Shown: positions 1-13,850, counted from the stretch's first letter. The stretch is DNA of 64,000 nucleotides from Zhengitettix transpicula (GCA_037074705.1 CM073593.1:58781501-58845500); one strand, 5' to 3'. Program-made: numbers and translations. The notes: a model not told the origin generated them from the sequence alone.

Positions 1-2519
1 GGAATTTTTGTGTGTGTAAATGTTATTATAATGTAATTATATAATTAATTACGTAAGTAGTTATTTCACTGACTAATTATTTATACTTGAGTCACAATTT
101 ACTGACAAATAAAAGCAGCCAAACCCATTATTTATTAATTTATAAAAGATTTTATAGAATATGAAATTGGAATTAAGTAAAAAAACTGAGTAGTTGTAAG
201 GAATTGATTTTTTTAGGTATATAATATTACTAATACTACTACGTGTAGAATGATTTTAATTTCCTGTGAAATGTTTTGAACAGAAATAGGAGTAACACTC
301 TTAAGCTAAAAGATAAAATGGCTATTTTTTTTTCTATCTCAGTGAAATGAATATTCATTTATTAAAACACCTCACCGTTGTACTGAGTTTGATTTCTCTG
401 CTGTATAACTTAAATGTTCTACTGATACATGCTTATCTGGCAGTTGCTCATTTATTCACACAAAGTATAAATAAAAAATATGCTCATGATCTTAACTAAT
501 TATTATTTCTGGAATCCAGTTTTGTTTCATGTTGGAAAAATTAATTACACACTCAGTAGTTTAGACCTGAATAATTATTTTTTATTTAATATATTTGCAA
601 ACGAATTATTATTTCTTGAATTTAGACTTTTACACTAATTTCAGTCCACATATGTTAACAAATTTTATTTAATGGACAGTGAATTTTATTTTTCTACTCA
701 TTATGAATGAATTATATTTGGGAAACGCTCAATTGTGTTTATATGAATAATTAAAAATAAATGTAAGCAACATTTTCGACTCACAATTTCAGTAGTGCTG
801 CTTACCAAAGGGAGAGGGATTATGCGGTCTGTAATTGGTGTCTTTGGTTTGTGAGACTCGTGTTTGGCGAGTGAAGTCTAGGTGCCATTCCTGTCACCGC
901 CGTAACTCACTCTTAACAGGGTTACACCAGCTGTGGTTGCACAGAGCTCCAGTCGGAAGCGTTACCCCTCATGGGATCCATGGCTGGATACAAGATTTAC
1001 AGGGTGGTTAGTTTGGGGATTAACTGCGCTTCCCTTATTTGCTCAAGGTTGAGGGTTGGAAGCGGTTGTAGAAGAGCTCAAGAAGTCCCTTACGCGGATA
1101 TTCCTCAGTAATATTTTCCTAAATTCTTGCAACATATTCTTAATAATAGTATTTCGTCTGAAATGATTTTATAAACGAGTAACTACAATTTTTAACAAGC
1201 TAAAAATAGGTTTATCATTACATGAAAATATTTACTGTCAACTTATGGACTCATTTATAAAATCTCAACTTAACTGTGGGCCTAATTAACTTTATCAATA
1301 AGTTCACAGGCTACTAGTGTACGACGACTTCGTCTAGTTTCCGTAGCAGAACTGAAGAGTTGTATAAATAAACTCAACTAAACAAGGAAGTTAATTAATT
1401 TCAGACTTAAAAAAATAATGAACATTTCTAATAATTACTTTAATTGAGATACACTCGCATTTATTTCCCATTGGTTCAATATAGTTGATTTGTTTTTATA
1501 TCGTGACGATGCCAAAATTTACCAGTAACTCCTCACTCTCAATTCGAGTTTTCTATAAGTACCACTGTGTTCACAGTCCGTCTCTCAATACTCCTTTACG
1601 GGTAATTCCGAAAGAACTATAGTCCCTTGGTACACGAACTCACGTTAATTACCGAAAATTAGAAAATAAGTGCGGTGATCTGCACCTCTCTCGGATTTTC
1701 CAGCTAATCACAAATTTTTCGCCAATCAGCTCGATTTACCACTCATAAAATCATAAAACCTTTGGTGTATGGCCTTGATTGTAGGCCTGTAAAAGTGTCA
1801 CTTTACAGTGTTATATTTTTATAATATAAATATTACGTCTATATAAAAATCTAAATATTTTCTTGAGACCGATCTATCGCTTAAGTTCTGCAATACGGTT
1901 CCAAAACCCCCAAAATACAAAAAGTATTCGTTTTTATTCGTATTTGCCTGAAGTCATACAGAACATTCTGCGTAGATTTCTGTGTACCACACGCCATTAT
2001 TGAGCTTTATTCTACTTCGAACTCTCTGTCGGAGTCTTCTGGTTCTCTGGACACGTTTCGACTTCTTGCGTAAACGGCGAAGAAGGAAACTTGGACAGTG
2101 TTCCACATTTCAGATTAATCGTTAATAAATCAAATAAATGGAGTGGCTAAAACAGGATGACAAATTTCATTTCTCTGATCTGTGCTCTTAACCGAACTAG
2201 AATCGTTTGTCTCTTCGTTACTCAAGAAATATTTCTCTTACTACTTATCCGAGTAATTAATTGTGTACAATGTAACGTAATAACTCCTAAGTAATTTTTC
2301 ATTTTAGAAACGCAATTAATTATTTACTTTTTATTCCTTACCCTTGTATATCAACTATAGAAAAACCGTTAGTTTAAATTTTTTTTATTAAATGTTAATT
2401 GTTTTCGTTCATAGAATTTTTTTATCTATTTCAATTAACATATTTTGGTGAATTACATACAAAGTTGAATAAGTGTCCACACATGTTTCAAAATAGTTAT
2501 TACTTTATAAATTTCTATT

Positions 2520-2522
<3 letters not shown>
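1..2522. other. AT-rich non-coding DNA
   Basis: I see no gene in this stretch. Stop codons are dense in all frames and no frame resembles a known domain. One patch at about 800-1110 is clearly richer in G+C than its surroundings and contains short stretches such as GTTACACCAGCTGTGG, but I cannot assign it. It could be an old repeat or conserved non-coding DNA. Confidence 0.6.

Positions 2523-2569
<47 letters not shown>
2523..2569. repeat. (TA)n microsatellite
   Basis: An uninterrupted TA dinucleotide tract of about 47 bases. It has no neighbouring gene or tRNA-like body that would make it the tail of a SINE. Confidence 0.97.
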
Positions 2570-2572
<3 letters not shown>

Positions 2573-4224
2573 AAAATTGTAAACAGAAAAAATTATTTCA
2601 GATCCTAAATTTAATTTAATTTATTAAGTAATTTTTTCACTTTCGCATTTGATTCAATCGTCTTATTTATGTGATCCAGTAATGATAAAAATTATTAATG
2701 AAAGTAATATTTTATTTTACGTCTGTTTTAATTATAAGATAATTTATATAAATTAACGAATATTATTATGTAAAATTTAAAATAATTTGTTCAACACAAC
2801 TACATTTCTGTACACATAACCTGGTTAAAATATAAAAAAGGACAGAAACATCGTAGTGTTGAATAAATAATTTTGCATTGTCTGTTATAATTGTCCTTAA
2901 TTTATTTAATAACGGAAGTAGGAAACTGCATGGTAGGTTCTTTTTCTCCACACATAAGAGAAGTGAAATGTATTATTTATTAATTAAATTAGAAATTATT
3001 ATAGAACATTTAGTTAATACAGAAGCTCAGAATTAGAATTTTAAAATGTCAGGGGAGCTGTATTGAATTATTATTAATACGAACAGAGATAGTTATAACT
3101 TGGCAAGTTCTTACAGATCATATGAGAATACTTATTTATTAATGTCTACGCTTAAATAAACTCGAGAGTTTAACATTTTCTAAATAAAGTTCGGACGTAT
3201 TTGCAATACCCATTCTCTAAGATGTATGTACATTATGTTCATTACGGTTAACTTCTGGGAAATTTTATTTGATACATTTTTACTGCGTTGAAAGGCTTAC
3301 AATTATTTGTGCGTATAATTTTCTGCAATATTTCAGAAACGATTTATGAAATTAAACATCATTTGTGTTTATTGGAGAAAAAAGATGAAAAATAAATAAA
3401 ATATTATTCGTATCAAAATTAATTCTCTTTATAATCCAGAAGGAATATATTTTGTTTAAAATATTTAATAATACTAACTAAATATATGAATGTGAATATA
3501 TTGTAACATTTCGTTATTCTATTTTAAGTAAAACTGCAATAATTTTATTTTGATATAAATACTTAAATTTTCTGCAAATATAATCCCAGCGAAAGGTTTG
3601 AAAAAACCTCTGAATTCTTTTCAGTTGTCACAATTGTATCGATTCTAGTCGTTGAGTGAATCGTGTGCTAGACTCGCCAGCTCTCAATCCATGGATAACA
3701 TTGCCGCAAAAAAAAATTCCATCGTGTCAATGTGTGTCACAAAATTGCGATTTCATGAAGTCTGAAATCCGTTTCACGAAACTCTACATTCCATGTCGAT
3801 TTACAGCGAGCTGTTTTGAAGATATGTCGCTGCCATAAATTCTGTACATGTTCAGTATATAAAGGACTGCTAAACGAGTTATCCTTATCCATGAGGGACG
3901 TATAAATAAGGAGCTTTGTCGGACGTGGCAGAAATTTGATTTACCGCTACCTTCGCCGCATACAAGAAACGGGAAGGCAACATTGTTTCTAATATTACGT
4001 GATTCAATTATTTTCTTTTATGTTTATCCGGTGTGTTAGAACAATGGTTAAACTCTGTATCATTTTTCAGTTGATGTAATGGTTGTCGTATATAAAGGAA
4101 CAAAACATGAAAGATTTTTTTTATAATGAAGTTGGCTTAGAGAATTTTTAAGTGTAGTCATTTAAGAGCAGAAGAAATGCTTTCAAAAAAGCTCAGTTGA
4201 AATTTAATTAAAGAATCATTATAG
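2570..4224. other. AT-rich non-coding DNA
   Basis: Only short chance open frames, about 60 codons, are present. No RNA gene, transposon end or protein motif could be recognised. Around 3650-3970 the base composition is slightly more GC-rich, with no further signal. Confidence 0.55.
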
Positions 4225-4300
4225 AAAAATCTCTACCGGACAGGTAATCGAACCCACGACCTTCACTCTTCTCCACATGTTATTTACACGTCTCACAATA
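4225..4300 (-). repeat. possible tRNA-like (SINE) B-box fragment
   Basis: Read on the minus strand, the sequence contains GTGGGTTCGATTACC at about 4243-4257, close to the RNA polymerase III B-box consensus GGTTCGANTCC. It is preceded by a run resembling the middle of tRNA-derived SINEs. No convincing A-box and no tRNA acceptor stem can be found, so this is not a functional tRNA gene. A degraded SINE head is the best guess and chance is the alternative. Confidence 0.35.
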
Positions 4301-4309
4301 AATATTCAT

Positions 4310-4740
4310 CTTGAAGTATTAATAGTCCAAAGACAATACGGTTATGTTATTTATAAATATGTACGAATCTTATTCTTAAATAAATGGTCATTAAACCACA
4401 CACATTGTACTTACTCGCAATTGTATACCACATGGCAAAATATAAACATTTAAATATTTTCAGTCGTTTTTGAATTTCTCGCGTTTAAACGTGTCGACTA
4501 ACACGTTAGGGTTTGCAGTTATATAACGTTTATAGTAATTATCTTGTTCCACTGAGTGTTTTGTTTCAGAATATGGTCGCTTTATGCCGTTAATTCTAAC
4601 TCGGTATAGTACTGAATAAATTGTTTATATGGCGGTTTTGGATTGGTGCTTTAATAATAATAATTGGATACTGCCTGGTATTCGGTAATTCTGCTTTCGA
4701 TTTTGTGGTCTGTCTTCTAAATGCACCAAAAATAGATTTC
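4310..4740 (+). repeat. dispersed repeat, family K, copy 1
   Basis: This segment shares two blocks, in the same order, with 39620-39920. One is a block around CCAAAGACAATACGGTTAT at 4328. The other is a block GGCGGTTTTGGATTGGTGCTT at about 4631. Partial matches to single blocks occur near 50150 (first block) and 58130 (second block). Between the blocks the copies differ in length by about 90 bases. It encodes nothing visible. It is probably an old non-autonomous element, class unknown. Confidence 0.4.
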
Positions 4741-7700
4741 TTATTCATTAAAACTATTTTTCTTTTCCATCATCAAGTACCCTTCCACTGTAACGTTTAA
4801 GTAAATTGATTGGGATATATAACTAAAAGTCGTACTAACTTCACCTGAGAAATAATCTCTAATAGTGATTCGTTATGTAAAAATAAATTAATTTTTACAT
4901 GATAATTACTATTATTTTAAACTTTCACAATTATAAATATCTTCATAATAGCAATTCAATTGAAATCCCTGCTTATCTGAATGCACTGCACTGAACTGAG
5001 AATATTTATGTCTGAAAGGGTTTTCTATCATGGTTATGCTAAGAATTGATGCGTTCTCCTGTCCTGGAGACGAATAGAATATCGACACGTTCATCAATCT
5101 TTCTCTTACTGCTATCACTCAGGTTTCTCCCTATCACTTCTCGTTTGCAGGTAATTCGCTTGATACCGAAGTCTGCATTCTTCATCTTTTGCGTTTTACA
5201 TTTTACGTAAAGGGAAACACCCGATAAATTCCTTATTTTTTATTTACAATTACGCAGGCGCAGTCACACAAATATAATTAATTTAAACTGTTGAAAGGAG
5301 ACAAACTTTTTTCGTTCTATTAATGGAAGGAAAATAGGTTGAAATAGCCTTAAAATGGTTTGATAAGTAATTGTTTTATATTACATGGCGTTATAGTTCA
5401 TTATACCATGCACTTCCATTACTTAAATAGTATAAAACAAGCGCTGTTGATTATCATCAAGTGCAGAACCAATATTTTTACCATGTGAGGTCCTCCGAAT
5501 AAAAGTAACAAAAGATTGATCTTAAATTGTGATACATTATTTTCCTATTAAATTAGTTACATATATAAATTGTCTTGATACAAATATTGAACAATCTTAT
5601 TGATACAGTCCTTTTTTAAAATAAAAAATTATTAACTGTCTGGACAACCAGTTATGTACCTCCGGTACGAGTGGGTGACTGTCATCCCACGAGACGTTTC
5701 TTAATGTGGATGATTTAAAATAAAATACTTGGAGTGAAAAGAAATAATTGTATTTTATGCTCGCGCCCAATGCGCACATAAATAAATTAGAAATTCTGCT
5801 ACAGGAGCGATCTCACTGGGACTGTGGGAAATTCATCGCCTCTTACTGACATTGGAGTGATTTTTGCTGTTTGATAAAATGTAGCGCAAAACTGGGGCTC
5901 TGGCTTAAGACGACTGTTGGAAACTGACGGAGACTATTTCTCGACTCTCGACGACTGTAGACTGCTTCTGCGAAAAGTTCAAGGCTCTCGCACTCTCGTG
6001 GCGCCACTCAAAAAGCCTTTATAGTCATATCGTAGGACTAGTCCTTGTCACTTCCTCTAAAATTTCCTCCACGTCACGCCATATCACCTCTTTTCCTACG
6101 CAAGGTACACGTGTCTCAAACTAAGGTTTCTTCTTCGTATCAAAATATATCTTAATCCTGTTAATCGGACGCTGGACGGGGTCATCAGACTGCATGACAT
6201 CACAACCTCTGTCAGTCAGGACTGTCTCACCTCACGAATTAGTTAGTGCGACATAATTACGGACTTTACAGCAATTTCTCCCCAAAGCCTGCCAGATGGA
6301 CAAGTGACGGCTTCAGTCCACGTGGTTACAAATTCAAGTCGGGTGCAGTTTGGCATTTGGTGTTGGCAAGGGTTTGACAGGCAGACATACGTCATAATTT
6401 ATAGCTGTGTTGAAACTCAAATCCTGGCCTGTGCAGTGGGACAAGTTTAACAGTTTGTTTCGAAACTGTGTGACTGAGGCTCAAGCTCTCACAGGATTTA
6501 CGAAAGTCTCAGAATTGACTTGACAGATTCATATAACTGGACTATCGTGTAACGTCATATTCTGAAGTCAATTTCAGCATTTTCTGTTTAAATAAACTAA
6601 TAATTACGCAAAATACCGATAATCAGTAGATGTCTTAGGAGTTGGTTTCTGTATGGGTACAAAACGTTTTACAATTATCAGAAGATAAGTATAATTTCAA
6701 ATTCCTCCTAAGCATGCCGAGGTATGGACAAAGCATGACTTTAACAGTGTGCATGCAAGTCATTTACGTTGGTTGACGTCATCTCTTGATCATGCCTGGA
6801 GCTCACAGTTGAAAGAATCGTATCGAATTTCCTATGTCATCCGCTAATTGGCGATTTTCAGCAGATCACCGTTTCTATTAAAGTAATGTAGACGATCTGC
6901 GGCTAAGACCGGCTGCTTATATTTAATCAATTTAGTTGTCCTTCAATTACCTCGGTTGATCTGATCCGCCAAGAACCATGCACACTCCTGACCCTTCCAC
7001 ATTTCCAGGCCAGAATTTCCAGTACAAGTTTGAAGGGCAGGCGATCGTAATAATGCAGCGCCATTTTGAGATCAGATATTCCATTAGTTTCGTCGGAATC
7101 GGGCCATAGCAGCTGGCTTTCGATGAGTGATGTAGGAGTTGCAGCTGTTGCCTCTTTGACTTAGTAGCCCGGGCAAAATTGAGGCTCAGTTCACCGACAG
7201 GCGCGCTGCGTTTGTCAACTTGCAGCGAATGAAATTTAGCGGAAATGCAATTTCCTCGGCCGGAGTCATGCGCGCATCCTCTTAAAGTTTCGCCTTCTTC
7301 CTCAGATTTATGTACAGGACATTCAAGACCTAGAATTTTATTTGTGGGCGAGAGGAAATACCGAGACAATGGCCTACTCTGCACAAACAATTAAATCGAT
7401 ACGTTTACTGTTTTCATCGAGATCATCTATCTTCCTTTATCATATTCTGTCTGCCACAGAGAATTTTAACTGTTGCCTCTCTTCGATAACTTTTCCTATC
7501 CGAAAATTTATTCGACCACCACACACAATTTAATATTGCAACTTCAATTACCACAAATGCTTTATGAAACTTTCACTAATTAAATTAGTTAATGACTATC
7601 GGCAGTAATCCGTTAGTTTTTATTTTATTTAGTATATTGAGGTGAGCGAGATAGTAGCTCTGCCATTCTCATGTTGTGCATAATTGATGATAAATACGTT

Positions 7701-8329
7701 TCTGTGCCGTTTGTTCCAACGAGGGCCTGCAAAAAGAACTTTTGACCAATAAAAGTGTCTCCAATATTGATTGTATACATAAAAAGTATTTGTTACGAGT
7801 AATTAACATTACGTTTGAAGAAACAATAAACGACGAACGTAAACAGTTAGTTTCGGTGCGACTTTATTCAATTTATTTATAGCCAAAAAACTGCGGAATT
7901 CAGCAATATGCAAGCGTCAAGTATTGAAAATTACAGATAATACATAATTAAAATTCTATATTTGGATTCCATTGAATTAATTCATGTATTGATTGGAATG
8001 GTTTTTCAATGAATTATTTTTAATTGAGATTTGGATAACATTTAATCCTATTGAATGGGAATTCTTGGGTAATCCATTACATAGATAAATTTAGATCGAA
8101 TGAAACCACTTATTGGCCTTAATCTTACATTAGATGTCGCAATGTGATAATTAAATCTGGTGGCAAAGTTAATATTGTAGAGATGAAGGTCAGAATTACC
8201 TAAGTTCAACTTTGTAGTTATCATGGATTTATAAATATAATGATAAACCTCAGTAAATATATTTAATTTAACAAATAATTGTTTACAGTGGAATCCGTGA
8301 TTATTCGTATCGTTTTTTTCTGTGGAATA
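4741..8329. other. non-coding DNA with a GC-richer patch
   Basis: Roughly 5800-7400 is less AT-rich than the surroundings. It includes the longest open frame of the window (minus strand, 6947-7390, 147 codons). That frame has no recognisable domain, no signal peptide, and a composition expected of a frame that is open because the patch has fewer A+T-rich stops. I do not call it a gene. Possible explanations are an unrecognised repeat or conserved non-coding DNA. Confidence 0.5.
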
Positions 8330-9150
8330 ATTATTTTTTTACAACCTTGCTACCATTCCCCAATAAGTGTTTACCGTAAGATAGTATACTGTGAAAAAAT
8401 TATGGGAAACATAGTTCCTCAATTGTCTCAATAGAGGCATGAAATTTGTTGCAGATGGAATCGATGTGTGAATCCCACGTGAATCTTGAATCTACGGTAA
8501 TGCCAAGAAGCTTAATAGGACAATTATGGACATCAGTAGTTTTCTTTAGTGCATAAGAAATTCGTTGTATTTAGTTTGAAATCATTTGCTTCGTACGACT
8601 CGGCCGCGTCAATCAAGCAAGAATTCATTAAATGTTTGAGACCACAGGAGTTGTTCGTAGGAGCGAAGAGATACGTATCATCGGCAAACCTTATTGACTC
8701 GTAATTTAAATCGGATGGTGAGTCGTTTATCATAATTAAAAACAGAACGGGTCCTAAGACCGAACCCTGGGGTACTTCAGAGGTAATGTCGGCTTCGCTA
8801 GAGTACCTACCATTAATATATAGAACTGTGTGTGAATAGCTTCTGAACAGCTAAAGCTAAGTATCTCTAATTTCATAATAAAAAGTTTGGAAATAATAGT
8901 TTCATGAGAGACAGTCAAAATCTTTGGACAGGTCGCAAAGAACAGATTCAGTTCAAAGATGATTCTCAAAGCCATAAAAACCGAAGATAATAAATTTTCA
9001 ACTGCAGCCGCAGTAGATAAACCGGTCCGGAAACCAAACTGCGAATTTGTAAAAAAAAATTGTTTGAATCAAAATACAATGTTAATTGTAGTGTTTTCCC
9101 ACGCATGACTAAATGCAATAATCATGGTATTAACTGAAGCATTCGCCGTT
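8330..9150 (-). pseudogene. non-LTR retrotransposon reverse transcriptase fragment
   Basis: This is a dead LINE reverse transcriptase, read from high to low coordinates. The blocks appear in the canonical order. A finger-region block SQFGFRTGLSTAAAVENLL lies near 9040-8985. A remnant of the FDxSKAFDCVSHE block (visible as VSHETIISKL) lies near 8900. Then comes PQGSVLGPVLF near 8765, followed by the catalytic FADDTYLF (FADD box) near 8680. A thumb-region block KLLGITVDSRFTWDSHID lies near 8500. The blocks lie in different frames, so several frameshifts have broken the gene, and the 5' half with the endonuclease is missing. The arrangement fits the Jockey/CR1 group of LINEs. The call of RT is secure and the exact clade is not. 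Confidence 0.9.
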
Positions 9151-11039
9151 GTCGCTCAATATCGCATTAACATCTAATTTATAATTTCCATATTCTAAAG
9201 AAATTCTTATAAATGGTTTTATTAGAATTATTAAGTAACATTGGCCTATTAACTCAGAGTTCAGATTAATATTTGGTACCCCGGAAAGTACTTTCTTTAG
9301 TGTTATTACAATTACTTAATGAGGCGAAGCCTTCAATATCAGCCTTTGCATTTATAGTCCATGAAGCAGTAATAAAGGTCTAGGTTTGCCGAAATTAAAT
9401 GGAAATCTTGTATGAATTATGAAGCAATTTAGAGAATGTAATTGAAATAACTGTACCGGGCGTAATTAAATCAGTGAGAGTTACGTATTTATTTTTAGTA
9501 TTAAATATTTGGTCTTAGGCTGCGAAAATATTAATGTCTTATCAACACACAAATAATATCGTAAAACTCAAATTTATAACACCATATTCAATGGATTCTG
9601 TAAGTTTCTATAAAACAGAAAATATGCTTCAATCCTGAATTACAGAAACACATGGCTCTAAAATTTACTCTCTTTAATAAACGTTCCCGTATTTTTAACA
9701 ATGTACGGTTTAATAAAATTATTACCTAAAGCACTTACCTGTATGAGTAATTAACATTCTCTTATTGTTTTCTAAAAGTGTGGAAAATTTTTAATAAACA
9801 ACTTTTCCATTACTTATTACGTTATTAATATTTTATCTATATTTATATAAAAAATGACTGAAATTTGCACTTGAGCTCGGATAATGTAAAACAAAGGAAG
9901 TTACAAAACCTAATTATATATAAAGTACGGTTATCACTTATTAATGAATACAAATTTAATTAAAATATTAATACTTGAATTATATATATATATATAAATC
10001 GACCAGTTCCTATTATCCTATTACCGTTACATAGACACGAGTTTTACGTGTAGAAATCCACTTATTAGTGTGGAAGACATGAAAGTTCTTACTTCGTATC
10101 TTTGTCCGTGACTGTTATTTTATTAAGGCTTCTCCTTTGGTCAGTTAAAGTAATATTACGAATATGTGCAAATATGAAAAGTCTTAATATGTCCCTATTC
10201 TTTCAATGCTTCAATAAATTTACGTTTCAAAAAGTATTAACTGATAATTTGAATATAATATTTTGGAGACTAATGATTTACCAGCATGTCGTGATAAAAA
10301 TTCATAAATATAACATCATTATAGTAACGATTTCTCAGCAATTATTTTCCATATTTTCCATAAGTTAATACGTTTTCTGAATAACCAAATAATTTTTTCA
10401 ATGCCCTGGAGGTGACAGAATCGGTAAATTAAGTCTACGACGGCAGATGGTACGTTATAATAAATAACCTGTTTTTAAATTTTAAATCGGAACTTTTTAA
10501 ATTGGAGGTACAATCTGAAGTCATCAGTAAAAGTTTTAGTATCACGAAAACCATTTTCATCAAATACAAAAGACTGTTTTTACTTTGAAACCGTAGTTTT
10601 AATTATTCCACACAAATATAACAAACGTTATGTTCTGCCCAATGCTTCTCTTAATCCTCTCTACCATTAAAAGATAAAGAAACTACACTTTCTTCACAAA
10701 ATATGAATTTTTTTTCTTGTTTCTGTATTGTTATCAAACAATGTTTTCCCTACATGTTCACAATTTGTACACATTATATCTGATCTCTGTTTTGTAATTA
10801 AATTCTATGTTATATCAAATTTCAAAAGTTTTTACGGAAATTATCATCTAAACTCTAATTTATTATTTTAATGCTTTTAAAGAAGTATCGCAATTTCGTA
10901 CTGTATTTAAAGTTTTAATTTTTAAATAACAACCCAATCTTCTGTCTCAGTTATTTATACTGTTTTTAATCTTTAAAAGTATTTATCTGTCAATAATAAT
11001 CTATAATATTTGTACATTAGTAAAAATCTATATATTTTA
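9151..11039. other. AT-rich non-coding DNA
   Basis: No gene or transposon body is recognisable here. It holds a short TA tract near 9980-9997. An 88-codon open frame on the plus strand (10102-10368) has the hydrophobic, Ile/Lys-rich composition of translated AT-rich DNA and no motif. It is therefore left out as a gene. Confidence 0.55.
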
Positions 11040-11275
11040 TTCATAAAAAAAATTCATTGCTTAGAATCATTTGTATATGCATTTTTTATTACAAACGACA
11101 CCCACTATAGAATACTCCTCAACTATCACTCCAGTATAACCTTCTCCATCAAAATAAATAATCACATCTTCCAACGCCACCCCGTCGCTGCAGGCGTCCC
11201 CCAAGGAAGCGTTATACCCCCCCCCCCTTCCTATACAATATATTCTCCCACGATGTCCCACAACAAAAATTTCAT
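11040..11275 (+). pseudogene. non-LTR reverse transcriptase fragment (Jockey-like)
   Basis: The plus-strand frame contains a remnant of RT blocks 3-4. A stretch resembling the segment before the PQGS box (SITFSIKINNHIFQRHPVAA) leads into GVPQGSVIPPPPSYTIY. Jockey-type elements have GVPQGSVLSPLLY at this place. The LSP-LL part is garbled by a C-rich run at 11218-11228. The frame closes before the FADD catalytic box, so only about 75 residues survive. It is a different insertion from the minus-strand fragment at 8330-9150, which has a different sequence around PQGS. Confidence 0.8.
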
Positions 11276-11386
11276 ATTAATAGAAGTCTTAATTTAAATA
11301 TTGCATTTCCATTACCAAACACATTGTTTCTTTGGTTTACATAATTTTAATTTTTATATGAATTTTAATAAATAAAGTATTACGTA

Positions 11387-11852
11387 CGAGTGTTATTCGG
11401 AAAATAAGGTCCGATTTCTTATAAGACATAAACCTGACAGATTTTTTCAAAACAATTTTCTATTTAATTCATCACATGTGAGTCTATTTTTCTATATAGT
11501 TTCCATATATGTTTAAACATTTGTCATAACGTTCTACAAACTACGTCATAGAAGCCTGCCGCCTGTGACGATAACCAGTCATTAACCGTTTCTTTCACCT
11601 CGTCATCTCTGGGGTCATGTGCGAAACCCACGTCTCGTTCCCTGTGACAATCTTTTATAAAAATTGATCACATTCCTTATATAATATAATCTGTCTATGA
11701 AAATTTGCAATTTTACAAGCTTGTTATGATAAATGTTGAAACAAAAATGAAAACTGTGTATAATAATAAACTGAAGTTATTAAAAATTGTTTTGGAAAAA
11801 AATCAGATTGTTATGTTTAAGAAATCGGATCTTTCTTTCCGAATAACTCTCG
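11387..11852 (-). mobile_element. internally deleted mariner (Tc1/mariner) element
   Basis: Both ends are intact. CGAGTGTTATTCGGAAAATA (11387) and the reverse complement of the other end (CGAGAGTTATTCGGAAAGAA, ending 11852) form terminal inverted repeats that match over about 32 bases. The element is flanked by TA at 11385-11386 and 11853-11854, the Tc1/mariner target. Inside, on the minus strand, two transposase remnants survive. One is VTGNETWVSHMTPE near 11648-11607, the region around the first catalytic Asp. The other is a C-terminal block RDDEVKETVNDWLSSQAA with GFYDV (about 11610-11530). The part between them, with the remaining catalytic residues, is deleted, as is the N-terminal DNA-binding half. 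At 466 bp it is about a third of a normal mariner (roughly 1.3 kb). It cannot encode a transposase but its ends could be mobilised in trans. Confidence 0.93.
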
Positions 11853-13850
11853 TATAAATAAATTTAATTTTTTTCAATTCCTTCATTTTTTTGTTTATAA
11901 TACTGATCACGGTTTTGTTAATCTCTATTCATTCAAAAAACAATACATAATTTAAATATTATTTCCATATGAATTAAATGTAAGCTTTAAATTTTAAATG
12001 TAATCAACATCGTCGAAGTAACCCTTCCAGGTTCATTGACAAAGAAAAAATTTTCTTTTACATATACTGGGACAAACTGTATGTAGATATGTTAACAGGA
12101 AATTTGGGAATTCGCCGAGATGAAATTGGCGATTCCGGAGTTGAACCCGCATTATTGTGCACATTGTTTCACCTGTTTGTCACAATCTCGCGCCGCTTCG
12201 CCTCGCCGACAGGAGCCTGGCAGCTTCTAAAACGCGAACAGACAAGCGGAAGTGAGTGTGGGCGATGTCTCTCCCTCTGGAGTTTTACTGTCGGCAGTTA
12301 ACGTCAGCTTTAATTCATGCTGGACTTCCAGGCTCTCTAGATTCCCTTGCATTTCTAGCTGAAAAATAAAAATTTCGACCCCCAAAAAATTGCGAATTCA
12401 GGTACAAATTTTAACGCTAACGTTTACAAAACATTTTTTTAAGTTTTCAAGCTTCCCAGAAGTTCTACAGTTTTAATGTGGTTCTAGAAGAATTTTCATG
12501 AAAATTTAGCGGTTAACTAGATAAAAATATTTACTTTTCATGCTAATTTCATATTTTCTCCGCTCAGAAACTATCACAGACAGAAACATTTCCGGAATCT
12601 TCTGAATAAATAAATCCGTGACTTATTATTTCTTGACTTATAAGTTTTCAGTATAATAATAGTATATAATTATCCAGTAAATCAGTGTTTATTGTTGCCG
12701 TAAAGTACAGCAATGTAGTCTTGCTGATAGTTTCGCAAAATCACTATAATATGAAGAATTCAGTCAAATTAAATTGGTCTTATAAATTGGCTATTTTAAA
12801 AAATATTCTTAGAAATTTTAGTGAACAACAGCCTGAGAGGCAGAGCGAGGTTCGGTCAAGTAAGCTCTCGACGTTTCCTGGAAGTTATTCAGAGAAAATC
12901 TGTTACGAGTGCGCAGCATCCAGCAAGGGTCCGACTTAGCATTTCAGTTTCTTAAGTCGCACAAAGTTTTATTTCATATACTTGGAAATCAACAATGAGG
13001 TGGATTAAATTAAAGACTATGGTTCGGCTCTACTAATTTAATTAATTATGTGAATTATCGTTTATTTATAGATTATTTTTCAGCAAATATTAATTGTATT
13101 TATGGTTTCTAATTATTCAGTCAATTTATTTGTAAATCTGCTTACAACAGTCTTTCATGCTTAATTTATTTCATCTCCATATTGAGCGGGTAAAAATTAT
13201 TGCCATCCAACATCGATTGGGCAAATTTCAATTTAAATCTGCTCGTGACTGTAGCAGTCTCGTCAATTTACATTTGATGATTACATTTTTTTTATGTCTG
13301 AGTCCCTCCGTAAAGCCACAGACGATAATCTCCTATTAAGCCACGCTCTTCTCATGTTAGAACCACTCACTTAGCTGCGGAATACTCCATTAGAATAACC
13401 ACAGCACCACCGATTAGCGAGGAAACCACTTTAGCCACAGATCATAAATGTCGGTGGGCATTCGGGCAGCCTCGATGGGATCTGCACAGTCGACTTGAAG
13501 CTAAATGTTGCAGAAGACTCTGACTGGAGCATCTTCCAACCGGCTAAATATTATGTCTTTACTGGTGCCAAGGAGACGTCATCAGCGTATGTTAATGCTG
13601 ATTAAATGTTGCCACTTTGATAACGGCTTCTTCTGAAGCCTTAATAAATATATTTTATTAAGAACTTGTAGTCTGTTTATCCGGCATTAATTCATAGGTG
13701 TTTGTAATAAAATTTAACTTGTACAAAAATGAAGGATTCACAACTGTCATACCAATAAAATGAGAACTTTAAGATAATTTAAAAGTGCTGAAGTAGAAAA
13801 CAAATTGATTTGAATAAAATTTTATTGTCAATTGCTTAAAATAAAATTAC

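Noticed and set aside
4225..4300. tRNA gene on the minus strand
   Set aside because: Only a B-box-like block is present; no acceptor stem, anticodon arm or A-box can be formed.
6947..7390. 147-codon open frame on the minus strand, the longest in the window
   Set aside because: No recognisable domain or motif. It lies in a GC-richer patch where stops are rarer, and the opposite strand also has an open frame. No flanking splice signals make it a convincing exon.
9722..9760. Second ratchet-like splice site (minus strand CAG|GTAAGT at about 9739-9731)
   Set aside because: The bases before CAG are not a pyrimidine tract, so the acceptor half is poor and a chance GTAAGT is more likely.
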